This document shows positions 24,149 through 35,277 of a DNA stretch of 64,000 bases, piece by piece. The notes under the pieces are model-generated. The model was not told the origin of the DNA. It did not search any database and saw only the letters and a program-made list of their open reading frames with translations. The DNA comes from Xestospongia muta (taxonomy: Eukaryota; Porifera; Demospongiae; Haplosclerida; Petrosiidae). A program made the translations under genes and the position numbers. The stretch's first letter is position 1. The number at the start of each line of letters is the position of its first letter. The stretch spans positions 5,733,827 to 5,797,826 of the forward strand of contig OY848928.1 in NCBI GenBank assembly GCA_963693285.1, given 5' to 3'.

Positions 24149-25335
24149 TTATTCCTTTTTGACTGGTTCATCAGGAACAACTGTTTCCTTAACAATAGGT
24201 TCCCCATCACTAGTACTGACATCTCCAGCATCTGTACTCGAACCCATAATACGATCCTAAAAGATTCCACAGTTCAGTTATCATTCTATTACAACTACCT
24301 GATATACCTTGATTCTCACAGAAGTTGTACGAAGCCTTTCTCCAATGTTTTGAACCTTTTCGTTCTCTTTAATAGCAGTACCCGTGTTCTTAATTGCTGT
24401 GCCAGCATTTTGAAAAGCATTGCTTGTTTTTTCACCAATTGTTTTAACTTTCTCGTTTTCTCTATAAAAATTTTAGTATAGGTTATTATACAATGTAAAG
24501 TAGTGTACTTTATGCTAGTTGCTGCTGATGATATAGCTGATGAGGCTTTCTTTCCTCCTTCATTTAGAGAAGACTTTGTTTTTTGATAGCCTTGAGAATC
24601 TTCAAGCTTTGTCTTCCAACCTACTAGTGTTGAGTCAATTTTACGAAACCTATTATATTATTAGTAGTAAGTAGAAGAACATGTGATATAATGTACGTTT
24701 CTGTCTCTTGTATTTCTTTCCATTTATCACCTACCACCTTCCAACCGTGAGACATGCCCTCTTTAAACTCTGTGAATAATGTGATACCTAGTTTTTGTTT
24801 CACCTAAATATGGACGTATAAAATAACATAATGGACACATAAAGTTGAAGTCCTACTTCATATAACTCTTGTTCTTTAGTTTGCAGCTGTCCACGAAGAG
24901 TACCGATCTCATCTTGAAGCTAAAAAAGTATATCCATTAACTTTCCATTCATCCATTTTTTTATCCAATAATCAACTGTTCAATCAACTATCTGTCCATC
25001 CATTGACCTATATATCAGACCTGTTCAGCTTTAGCAATTAATCTTTCTCGTTCTAACTCCTCCTCGGTTGGTTCTACTTGAATCTCTTCTTCTTCTGCAG
25101 AAACATTAGCAGCTGATGTGTTTCTGATTGCTGTGGGTGATGAAGGAGGTGACGATGTCTCCACATTACTAGGAGTTGTAGTAACAGTAGGAGATTCCAA
25201 TCCTATTGGTTATGATAACAAACTCAAAGACATCAATACACATACCTACAGCTTCTAAATTAGGTGCCTGCTCTATTTCTGACTCCTTTAATATAAAATT
25301 TTGATTAAATAATTATATATTTATTTGCTTACCAT
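24149..25335 (-). CDS. TPD52: Tumour protein D52 family member
   Basis: Eight coding exons on the minus strand: 25335-25333 (ATG only), 25285-25246, 25202-25021, 24919-24857, 24803-24697, 24649-24509, 24461-24308, 24256-24149. They sum to 798 nt (265 aa). Order: acidic Ser/Thr/Pro-rich N-terminus, a coiled coil (PTEEELERERLI, LQDEIGTLRGQLQTKEQEL), then the D52 core VKQKLGITLFTEFKEGMSHG, YQKTKSSLNEGGKKASSA, and two related KTIGEKTSNAFQNAGTAIK-like helices. D52 proteins bind each other and act in vesicle trafficking and lipid droplets. The start codon fills a whole coding exon end: the intron begins directly after ATG. The tail repeats the NxGTAIK-ENEKV helix. Which vertebrate paralogue it resembles cannot be told, so the symbol stands for the family. 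Confidence 0.88.
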
Positions 25336-25522
25336 ATCTTAAGAATGGTCAGTTCAAGGATGAACGGCTTATATAAAATGATTTCTGCAAAACAAAGCAA
25401 ACAGTATCAACTAACACTGGTACAATCAATACGTGTTTGTGACCATCACATGACTGTCATGTCCTGTTAGTCAACGTTAATTGTACAAACGTCATCATTA
25501 CATCATATTAAGGAAAACAAAG
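25336..25522. promoter_or_regulatory. Bidirectional promoter region TPD52 / SF3B6
   Basis: 187 bp separate two divergent start codons. The interval must hold both 5'UTRs and promoters. No TATA box stands out. Function inferred from layout. Confidence 0.5.
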
Positions 25523-26172
25523 ATGGCGTTAGCTGCGGCGAGACGAGCCAACGTAAGTTGATTTATTTCACTGTCCGTATAATGTGTGTGTTGTATATGA
25601 ATGAAGAAACATATATATTAATGTGTTAAATAGAATATTAGACATTTAAATACTATGATCAATGTGATGTTATTAATATAATATGGAGTGTTGCTCCTAC
25701 TGATATTTTACTTGTTTTTAATAGGTTCGTTTACCTCCAGAAGTTAATCGAATCCTTTATGTTAGGAACCTCCCCTTTGAGATAACTACAGAAGAAATGT
25801 ACGATATATTTGGAAAATACGGACCAATAAGACAAATTAGAGTGTAAGTACAAAACCACACCTATTTAATTAATTTATCATTACAGAGGGTTTGCCCCAA
25901 ACACTCGTGGTACAGCATTTGTTGTCTATGAAGATATTTTTGATGCTAAGAACGCTTGTGAACATTTATCAGGATTTAATGTCTGCAATCGTTACTTGGT
26001 TGTATTATATTATCAACCACACAAGGTGAGACTGGTGTTAAAGGGTTAAATTCCTTGTTCTTTCATAATCAACTTTTTCCAGGCATTCAAGAAATTAAAC
26101 AAAGAACTTAAACAAGAACAAATTGACCTTCTCAAGAGTAAATATGGCATCGACTTAGAAGCTGATAAATAA
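25523..26172 (+). CDS. SF3B6: Splicing factor 3B subunit 6 (p14/SF3b14a)
   Basis: Four exons: 25523-25552, 25725-25843, 25887-26025, 26083-26172; 378 nt, 125 aa, identical in length to the human protein. One RRM: RNP2 [10 protein letters not shown] and RNP1-like [10 protein letters not shown], framed by PPEVNRILY and [19 protein letters not shown]. The C-terminal helix [14 protein letters not shown] is nearly invariant in the family. SF3B6 is part of U2 snRNP SF3b and lies at the branch-point adenosine, bound to SF3B1. It converges on the OXR1-like gene (211 bp between stops). Confidence 0.97.
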
Positions 26173-26383
26173 ATGTGTTTTTATTGTCTTTCACGTATTG
26201 TAAACATCACATAGTAATAACATAAACAACAATTGTACAAAAAATTAACATTACAATGAGACATCACTGGTACAAAGGCCAACATGTGCTATACATAGCC
26301 TTGCTTTTGCAAAGTTGTAGTTAAAAATAGAGCAGGAAGAACAGGAGGTGTGGCTCACAAAATTTAGACTCAGAATACGTACT

Positions 26384-29300
26384 TTATACAAATCCCCAGA
26401 CTTCAACACCATGTATTATAAAATCTTCGGTATTAGTTAATGGTTCATTATTAAATGTATCACATGACAGACTACTTCCATGATAAAGACTCTCCTCTAA
26501 CCACAGTCCAAAATGACCACTAATAATAAAATTGTATCAATTGTAGGCCTTGCTATATCAGGATTAACTTACTCTCCACTTCCAATAGCTAGACTGTCAG
26601 TATTTCCCTTAATGATGTAATCATTAGCTCCAGTCCAGGGGTAGACAGAAACCTCCTCATCCTCATCAAATGAGAAAAGCAAAGACTCACCAGTTCCATA
26701 AAAACGTTCACTAATTTTAATAGAGTTTGATAACATTGCACCAAATAACTAAAAAATAATACAAAATAAAATACAATATGGACCAGTTTGTTTTACTTTG
26801 CCATAACTATCTTGGACTAATAATACAGTGGGTGAGTCCCCAAAATTACTCATATTACGATACATTGTCTGGAGACTTATTCCATGTTTGAAAGTACTGT
26901 AGACAAGATACCAGTCATGACCAATAGCACGACTAACAAGATTTAACGTCAACTATAAATGAGAGGAGTTAAAATATCACTTAATGTTCAATGAAGACTT
27001 ACTTTTCTTAAATGTTTAGTTGAAAGTAGATCTGATGATTCTAACAGATTTGGTAGAGGGAGACTATTTTCAACGTCCATACATTCTATTCTGTAAAGAG
27101 ATAATACATCATTGTAACGTGATAACATATTTCTTACAACAAAGTTGGTATAGTATGATCTACAAAAGTACTTTTCTTTTTAGCTAATCTACGCAGCAAC
27201 GAAAGGAGGTACTCCATTATTTTCACAAGATACAGAGAGCACTGACTGAGGCCCTTTATATACACTACCATACTAGTTCTATTTTTAGTAACATTGCACA
27301 ATGACATCACTATCATAGCAGTCTATTTATGGTATTAAATAGGAAATGAACTACAATGTACTTCAATATATGATTTGTCTGAACTTGTCACTAAACAAGT
27401 GAGAGAACTAGGTGTTAATTGCCTAAGTATCTATGTTACCATGGTAACTTGTTAGTCAAACAAGTCTAACTGGATAAATAATAGGTTGCGTCATGACCTA
27501 GTCAGTTACTACAATGTGACAAATCCTTAGAGAAATTGTTAAAATGAAACTAATGATGTGATAATGTACATGAACTACTCTTTTTCCATATATGGCAGTG
27601 GACAACTTTTAAATAAACAATAAAGATACGAGATCTTGTTTATGTTAAAACAATATGACAACTAGTACTACAGACATTGTTACATAGTACCATTTAATAA
27701 ACTGACATACTAGTACTACAGACATTGTTACATAGTACCATTTAATAAACTGACATACTAGTACTACAGACATTGTTACATAGTACCATTTAATAAACTG
27801 ACATACTAGTACTACAGACATTGTTACATAGTACCATTTAATAAACTGAGATAGTAGTACTACAGACATTGTTACATAGTACCATTTAATAAACTGACAT
27901 ACTAGTACTACAGACATTGTTACATAGTACCATTTAATAAACTGAGATATGGAGAATATGTCACAGCTGATATCCTTCTAATACTGTATCATTGTGAATG
28001 ATTTCCTTAAGGAGTCATTATATGGGAGACCATTATAAGCATATTTGACTGGTAAATAAACTTGTAGTGGATTCTTTTATATTTCAATTTCAATAATGCT
28101 AATGGATCTTACTTGAAAGGTTGGAAATCTCTGACTGAACATATCTGTGTATGTAAATGGATGAATGGATAGATGGATATATTGATGAATGGACGAATGG
28201 ATAGACGGATATATTGATGAATGGATAAATGGATATATTGATAAATGGATGGATACATACCTCCCAAGATGAAGGAGCAAAATGTCCTTCATTTATAAGC
28301 AATGAGTCCTAGAATTATATTATATAAAGAGTTATAATTATAACTACTTACATCAGAATATTGTCCACGAATATTGATAATTTCTATTCTCTCAGCTCTG
28401 CTAGGAAGCCCCACCTCCACAGTTGATGAGGTATTATTGTCATCAGATAAAGGATGATTTCTCAATAAGAAATTACCAATATCCTTAAATCTAGAGAGAA
28501 ATAATATTCACATTGGTTACCATGGTTACAATGACTTATGAATGGTTAACATGACTATGAATATTAATAACATGATTTATAATATATTCATGAATTAATT
28601 ACATGATTTATCTATCAATAATATAATTATGAATATTATCAATACAATTTATTAACATTGAATACTATTAAAATGTTTACAAAAAAATAATATAACAATA
28701 CTTTAATTAAAGGGATTACCTCTTTGAAGGAATGGCAAAAATAAACCAAGTTCTGACACAATGTATATCAGCTGATGGGGAACGTGGTGTTTTATGATCC
28801 ACAGGGATCTCTATACCAACTACTGGACCTAACATTTTCTGTTGAGAACTCTGTGATACTCGAATATAAAGAAACATCCAAGGACTAGGAATAGGTTCTG
28901 GTTCGTCACCATATTGCTCTGTAATTTCCTTCTCAGGTTTTATTTCCTCTGGTGATGAAAACTCTTCTCTTCCTGTTTCTATCTCTTCAGGAAGCATCTT
29001 GTCAGAGTTTATAGTATCTGACTTATCTCTAGTATTATCTTCTTGAGTTAAAGTTATATTACTAGGGGCATCGTCATAAGTACTGTTGTCATGGTGATAT
29101 TGGGGCGTGGTGTCTTTGTCTACTTCATTGTTTTGTTTTACTGGTGTCTCGTCATCGTTGGAAGATAGGTGGGTGTGGTTTTGTGAAGGAGGAAAAGGGG
29201 GAGAAGGAGAGGGAAAAAAGACAAGAGGAACAGCAGCTGTTGAGTTTGAAGTACTAGTTACATTAGGAGGCGTAGTAACACTAGTTATATTGATAATGGA

Positions 29301-30497
29301 GTAATGATGAATGTCTTAATATAATAATACCTGTTTTCTGTACCAGGTGGAGAATACTGCAAGTTCATATAAGCATATACAATCTCACTAAGTGGTACCA
29401 ATACTTCATACATGTCTCGTCCATGATCTTCAACTAGTGGATCATTAGGATTAGGTTGAAACATTAAAGATTGTCCATTAAGTAATAAAGAGCCATGTAC
29501 ACAAAGCTAAAGATTTATAATAATTAAGAGTGGGCAGGAAGTGGGTACAAACCTGTTCTGACATAAATTTAGAAGCAACACGTATGTGGCTCTCAGTAAC
29601 TTCTTCTTCAATTTCAAAATTAATCATATCTTCTTTACTTACTGAACTAGACAACTCAACGTTAGAACTAACTTTAGTATCAGGTTCTTCATTGGATGGA
29701 GATAGATCATTAGTGGGTGAAGCCTGAGAATCAGCATCCAGAATCTGACAAATAGGTTCTGAATCAGGAATATATAATAACTATCAATGAAGATATATAA
29801 TATATCATTTATTAAGTTACCAGTATATACCTGGCCAGGATGAATACATGACAATAGTTTATTATTAATACGAGCAATTTCTCCAGGAGTAGTATCAAAT
29901 TTGAGAGCAATACTGACCAGTGTATCATTCTCCATAACCTAATGTGATCATTATGATGTCATAGATTTTATATTGTTAACATACAATGTACGGAATAGCA
30001 TTATCTGGTACTATTGCAGCAATCTTTATAAGAGTGCGTAGATCTATAATATTGTTATTAATGAATTCAGTATATCATATTGTCCATTTGACTATCTGTT
30101 AGTCCATCCATCCACACATTTAATTGCCCATCCATCCACACACTTAATAGTCCATCCATCCACACATTTAATTGCCCATCCATCCATCATATGACCTTCC
30201 TTGTCTGTGTCCTTTCGCTTAATATCTGGTGATGGAAATTTCTGATCTTTCCAATGAGGAAATCTTTCCCGTAAACTCAAAGGCATTGTATTCCAATCCA
30301 ATGGATTATGAGTACCATAACTATCACTCTCTAAGAGAACTTGACGAGGGATTGACTCTTCACCTCCACTACCAGTACGAGACCTAATGTTCATTTTAAA
30401 AGAGTATAATTAATTTGATTAGTTTTGCTTACAATGAGGCATTTTTCTTTTTCTCTCCTCCATAACTGTGTCTCTGTCTTTTAGAGAACCAGCTCAT
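26384..30497 (-). CDS. OXR1/NCOA7-like oxidation-resistance protein (LysM, GRAM-like, TLDc)
   Basis: Exons on the minus strand: 30497-30433, 30383-30196, 30043-29985, 29938-29821, 29758-29553, 29506-29331, 29280-28720, 28490-28352, 28308-28261, 28140-28123 (tentative 18-nt microexon), 27241-27138, 27090-27003, 26952-26797, 26748-26573, 26519-26384. In this path the sum is 2238 nt (745 aa). Start MSWFSKRQRHS. A LysM motif follows (MENDTLVSIALKFDTTPGEI), then a GRAM-like segment (GSLLLNGQSLMFQPNPNDPL). An acidic low-complexity linker comes next. The TLDc domain ends the protein: IGHDWYLVYSTFKHGISLQT, FGAMLSNSIKISERFYGTGE, GHFGLWLEESLYHGSS, EDFIIHGVEVWGFV. TLDc proteins of this type bind and regulate the V-ATPase and protect from oxidative stress. 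The joining of the N- and C-terminal halves around 27100-28300 is the weak point; a short TLDc-only form is also possible (see TATA entry). Confidence 0.85.
27254..27262 (-). promoter_or_regulatory. TATA box of a possible internal promoter for a short TLDc isoform
   Basis: On the minus strand TATATAAAG is followed 40 bp later by an ATG (27217) that opens the frame MEYLLSLLRRLAKKKSTF and splices in phase into the TLDc exons. Human NCOA7 and OXR1 have short TLDc-only forms made from internal promoters; the same is inferred here. The exon may equally be read through from upstream in the long form. Confidence 0.4.
27661..27948. repeat. 48-bp minisatellite, six copies
   Basis: Six near-identical 48-bp units (starting actagtactacagacattg) in an intron of the OXR1-like gene. 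48 is a multiple of three, so each strand can give a repetitive open frame (16-residue period on minus). There are no spacers, so it is not a CRISPR array. Confidence 0.95.
28150..28260. repeat. ATGGATR-type microsatellite
   Basis: Degenerate atggatgaatgg/atatattgatga units in an intron of the OXR1-like gene, ending at the donor of the exon that starts at 28261. Confidence 0.8.
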
Positions 30498-30770
30498 ATT
30501 TCAGTTACACCATCAGCAAGTAGTAACATATAGAAACTAGCTACACTCCAAGTCACAACTTGGTAATATAAAAGAAAACGACCAAGTTTGTTGGTTATCT
30601 CGCTCGATTCAGTTATAATCTTATCTTTGTCTCTCTACCAGTCTGTTGCTGTACATTAGTTTGGTTAGTCCCAATAGTCCGTATATTTTCTAGTATAACT
30701 CCGTTATAGGAATCATAATTGTAATTCAATTATTATTTGCAAAACTCAATTAAAGAAAGTATATGTTGTA

Positions 30771-31377
30771 TTATTGTTTCTTCTTGTCAACGGCACTATA
30801 CTGACTGGAATCTGTAGTAATGAAATTATAATTATTAATTTTATTAGGAGCATTAATCATACCTCCCCATCGACAATAACACACTATTATTCCGATATAA
30901 TAAAACACTCCAGAAATACCAGTACATCCAATAGCAAAAATGAAGAAGGTCAAAAAGTTAAAAGACCTCATAAATGGATATGTCCATTTACTAGTCTTCT
31001 CATGGATAATCACTGTCCTAAAAGATTACATAATACTGATACCTAGTCTCATTCCAAGACCAGCCCATCATGGAAATCTGAGAATATAGCTTACCAGATA
31101 ATGTATGCTAGTGCAACACAAAACAAAGTGATTACTGCAGTAAGGTTGCTAGGATACCGATGACGAACCAGGAGTGATTCCACAATAACAATAGGAATAA
31201 GTACAGTATGCTGTCAGCAAAAAAAACAATATATATAAATAATAATGTAAGAATTTATGTACAATGTCTTTTACCCATAAATGATTCAAAAAAGTAGGCA
31301 AGTATTCATCCATGTGTTCAGGATAAATATTATCTCTATCAAGTGCATAGAGGCACCAAAACAGCACACCAACAACC

Positions 31378-31454
<77 letters not shown>

Positions 31455-31943
31455 TAATGATAATAATATGTGCAATTAATCCTGTACCCAAGCTAATGGC
31501 CATACTGTAGTAGTAAAAAACAAATCAACAAATTGAAGGAGCATAGTTTTAATATTTGATCGTGGTATAAGGTCGGTTAAGAGTGCAATACAAAAATAAA
31601 CCAATAAGACATACTAGAGAAAAAGAGAGAGTGTTAGGATCACATGATGTATATACTATATCATGTGATTGTCACATGACCTCACCATAGTAATATATGT
31701 CATGAACTTTCCACGACCTCCATAAGTATTTAAACCAGGAAAATATCTTTGTGGGTTGTGACAATTTTTCTCCATATAAGCATCATATTTAATTATAGCA
31801 ATATAGCATAGAAAAAAAATGAAATGCACCATTGTTGCTATCACAGACTCAGTCCAGGACTGACCAGTCCCAGAATGTGACTGAATCTGTTGCTTCTTGG
31901 TTGTCTGAGCTCTCATATTCTTTTGTGAGGTGGTACTGGCCAT
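30771..31943 (-). CDS. AIG1/ADTRP-family membrane hydrolase, copy A
   Basis: Five exons on the minus strand: 31943-31686, 31613-31488, 31376-31275, 31210-31095, 31017-30771; 849 nt, 282 aa. The protein is a six-helix membrane protein like human AIG1: GGRGKFMTYITM in the first loop and FLNHLWHTVLIPIVIVE later. Human AIG1 uses a Thr and a His for hydrolysis of FAHFA lipids; the Thr (KFMTY) and the NHxxH histidines are present. Further matches: YALDRDNIYPEHM, RHRYPSNLTAV, KWTYPFM. An N-terminal Gln/Ser/Lys-rich cytosolic segment precedes helix 1. It likely sits in the ER membrane. Only 62 bp separate its start from the stop of copy B, so the two are a tandem duplication. Confidence 0.88.
31377..31455. 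repeat. (TAA)n microsatellite
   Basis: About 25 TAA units in the intron between exons 2 and 3 of AIG1 copy A, starting at the acceptor. Confidence 0.97.
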
Positions 31944-32005
31944 TTTGTAATAGAGTTATAGTACTAATTATGTAATCAATGAATAATATTAATTAATTAA
32001 TACAA

Positions 32006-33210
32006 TTAATTATAGTCTTCCTCTAATTCAGCCATTTCATAAAGTACTAGAAAACGTTCTATAGAAAATAACAAAATATTGTATTACATTCTGTCAATAT
32101 CCATTAATCCAATAAACCACAACATGTAGTACATATATTAGTACTCCATTATCCATTAATTCACAGTCATACCTTTCCATCTCCAGTAAGCCAGTCCTTT
32201 ACCGATTATATATAACAATCCATTCCAACAAAATGTGGCAGCAGCAAAGACAATAAAAGTAAAAGGATTTAAATAGTTCATAAATGGATAAACCCACGTC
32301 TTTAATTTAGTATATACAATTAATATCCTAATAATAAATATAACAACATTAATTCACATTAACAGTTTGTTTTACCAGATAATGTAAGCTGTAGAGAAAC
32401 TGAACACAGAGAATGCAGCGTTGAGATTACTAGGGTAACGATGATACACTAACAACGCCTCCACAATTACTATTAACAATGGAAATGTATGCTATAAAAT
32501 ATAAATTAAAACATGTCAGAGATAAAGAGAGAACCTGAGCATGATCTAATAAAATAGGCAAGTGTTCAATCATTTTTTCTGTACGACCTATTAGATGAAT
32601 ATCCACAGCAGATAAAACCCAAAAGAAAATTACAAGTGTCTAATAAAATATTCAATATATTTGCTAATATACAATATATTATACCCATGATGCTGGCCAC
32701 ACTGCAGTTGTGAACAGCCAGTCAGTGCATTTATGAAACATGACTTTAGCAGCAGAGTGAGGCATTATATCAGTGAAGAAAGCAAGAAAAAAGTATATAA
32801 ATAGACCCCACTAAGATAGATAACAATGATCACATGACTATCACATGACCACTTACCATTGTCAAATAAGTCAGGTATTTGTAACGACCACCAAATGTAT
32901 CGTAACCTACAAAAACCAAATTAGGAACTTTGCATTTTTTGAACACAGTAGCATCATAGACATGAACTGCTATGTAGTATACTAGAAATATCAAATGAAT
33001 GAAAAAAGCTAATGTCACTTCCTCAGTTGTTCGACGAAGAACTTTAGATCTTTCGTAGTAGGGTTTTTGACCAGCATGTACTTGAACTAGTACATCATTA
33101 TTATCCCATAGTTCTTCCGTCTCCTCCTTTATTTCTTCGTCATTTACTACGCTGTCTTCTTGTTCTATTAAGGGAGATATCTCCTCTCTCCTTCTTCTTA
33201 ATTCTTCCAT
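32006..33210 (-). CDS. AIG1/ADTRP-family membrane hydrolase, copy B
   Basis: Six exons on the minus strand: 33210-32857, 32810-32685, 32639-32535, 32491-32376, 32327-32173, 32058-32006; 909 nt, 302 aa. The acidic N-terminus (MEELRRRREEISPLIEQ) differs from copy A, but the membrane core is shared: GGRYKYLTYLTM, FFTDIMPHSAAK, LLDHAQHTFPLLIVIVEALL, YHRYPSNLNAAF, WVYPFMNYLNPF. Intron positions match copy A, except that copy B has one extra 3' exon. The catalytic Thr and both His of the DHxxH stretch are kept; the Asn before the first His is Asp here. PDIA6 ends 192 bp upstream on the same strand. The donor after 32535 (GTTCTC) is unusual but required by phase. Confidence 0.87.
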
Positions 33211-33402
33211 AGTTCCGTTCCAGTCCGTATACTCTTGTATTTGTACGTTACATTCATAGTTGTAAGCATACGGAAATCGTTATTTCCCATTTACTTTTGC
33301 ATACAAATTTCAGAAGGTTTCCGTGCACCTCCGGTTATTGGTATTATTTTATACAAAAAAAGACTGCAACAAAATTAATAGCTAACATGTGTGCGTGGAG
33401 TT

Positions 33403-35127
33403 CTAAAGTTCGTCTTTAGCTGGTTCATCATCTAACACAACATCAGATAAATCAATGTCGTCATCCTCAGTTGGTAACTAATACAAAAATAAATAGTTTG
33501 TTACCATAGTAACATAATATGTACCTGTCCATCTTTTCCGTCCCACGGCTCCACAGTTTGAATAGCAGGTAATTTACCACCTTTAATTGGTATAGGTTGA
33601 CTTCTCATACCAATTAACTCTCTAGTAATTAAGGAGTTACCTCAGTAATAATAATAATAGTATCATTGTTTACCTTACAAACTCTTTAATACCATTTGTA
33701 GAATAAGGACCACGAAGTGCTGAGAAGGCACCTTTGCGACCATTGACAGCAACAAGTGCAGGATAACCAAACCCACCCACTTCTAATGACTGTTCTAAAT
33801 CAAGATTAGCCCCACCTTCAATCCACACCCACCCAAATGATCGCTGTTTATATTGTTCACCTAAAAATGGAGTGATAAAATAATATTATTAATAGTTACT
33901 TACCAACACTTCTTGCAGTATCAAGATAACCATTTCGACCACTTGCTCCACTGTCCAGTATGTGTGGCAAGAAAGAGATAAAACATAATTGCTTTTCTAC
34001 ACATTTATCAACAACATCTTGACTTATGAGCTGATAGACTTCAGGAGGTGGTTGTTGACTAGCCCACTTCTCAGTAGCCCAAGCAACAATAGACTCTGCT
34101 GTACGGCCACCTAAAATAGAATATTCATAATAAATAAAGGCATTTTACAATAACACCTGCCTGTATAATCCTCTGATGTTTGCCAGTCTTTCTTTCCACC
34201 AGCAAAGAATTTTATTGTTGGAAATCCTTGGATACCAAACCTACTACCTAGGACTTTCTCTTGAGTAGCATCAACAGCTCCTACTTTAACTTTTCCTTTA
34301 AGTTGAGTAGCAGCAGATGCCCAATGAGGAGCTAAGTTCTTACAATGACCACACCAAGGAGCAAAAAACTCTACCAACCAAAGATCATCACTTTTAATAA
34401 CTAAGTCTTCAAAATTAGAGTCAGTAAGTTTGATAACATCTTTATCATCGTGTTCACCAGAACCTCCTCCTCCTCCTCCTCCTCCTCCACTACTACCACC
34501 TCCAGTCTTGTGTCCCATACGATTGACAATTACTTCTCTAGCAACACTGATGGCTTGAGATGCCATTGACTCAGCCTTACGCTCACCTAGTATATGAATT
34601 ACCAGTTACTCTCATAGTAACATCAACGGTACTTACCCTGATAATCAATAGGTTTCTTTTTATCAGCTCCAAATATTTTTATTGTCGGAAACCCTCGGAC
34701 GCCATATTGTCCTCCTAATGACTGGTGTTCGTTGGCATCAACCGCACCCACTTTAATTATTCCTTTTGTAGCTTTGGCTAGTTTCTTGTATTCGGGAACA
34801 AGAGCTTTACAATGACCACACCTACATTAATTACAATAGAATTTTAATTACTCTAATAAAGCAAAGGCAAGAAATTATTTCAAGATATCGTCAATTTTTA
34901 TAATAAGATTATACTTACCAAGGAGCATAGAATTCAACTACCCATATTTCTTGACTATTTATAACGAGAGAATCGAAATTTTTAGGAGTCAGTTCAATAA
35001 CATCATCAGATGCACTGTATAACGCTGTACTTACAGCCACACCCACTAAAACTAACAAGACAACTTCTATAGAGAGAAAAACACTATTAAATAATTGCAT
35101 AATAATACATTACTTACTAGTATTCAT
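33403..35127 (-). CDS. PDIA6: Protein disulfide isomerase A6 (P5), KDEL-retained
   Basis: Eight exons on the minus strand: 35127-35118, 35066-34919, 34821-34637, 34586-34161, 34110-33904, 33860-33674, 33621-33525, 33477-33403; 1335 nt, 444 aa (human 440). A signal peptide begins [19 protein letters not shown]. The first thioredoxin domain has [15 protein letters not shown]; the codon for W is split by an intron. A Gly-rich linker follows. The second domain has [15 protein letters not shown] and [15 protein letters not shown]. The b-domain matches human P5: [39 protein letters not shown]. It ends AKDEL. Role: disulfide exchange in the ER lumen. The intron 34160-34111 has a GC donor (CAG|GCAGGT). 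The start lies 150 bp from the divergent MARS2 start. Confidence 0.96.
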
Positions 35128-35277
35128 TTAGAGTCTTTCTTCACTAATAAAAAAACAACAAACCCGAAAATAAAATGATTTGTCTTGCAACAAACTTACC
35201 GTGGAGCGATCTGATTGGTCGATCAAAATTTTAACCCCATCTACTCAATCCTACACCCACGTGGTGACATCGGGTCC
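35128..35277. promoter_or_regulatory. Bidirectional promoter region PDIA6 / MARS2
   Basis: 150 bp between divergent start codons. An in-frame TAA upstream of the MARS2 ATG fixes that start. Promoter function inferred from layout. Confidence 0.5.

Noticed and set aside
27661..27948. Regular 48-bp repeats that could suggest a CRISPR array
   Set aside because: Units are directly adjacent with no unique spacers; it is a minisatellite in an intron.
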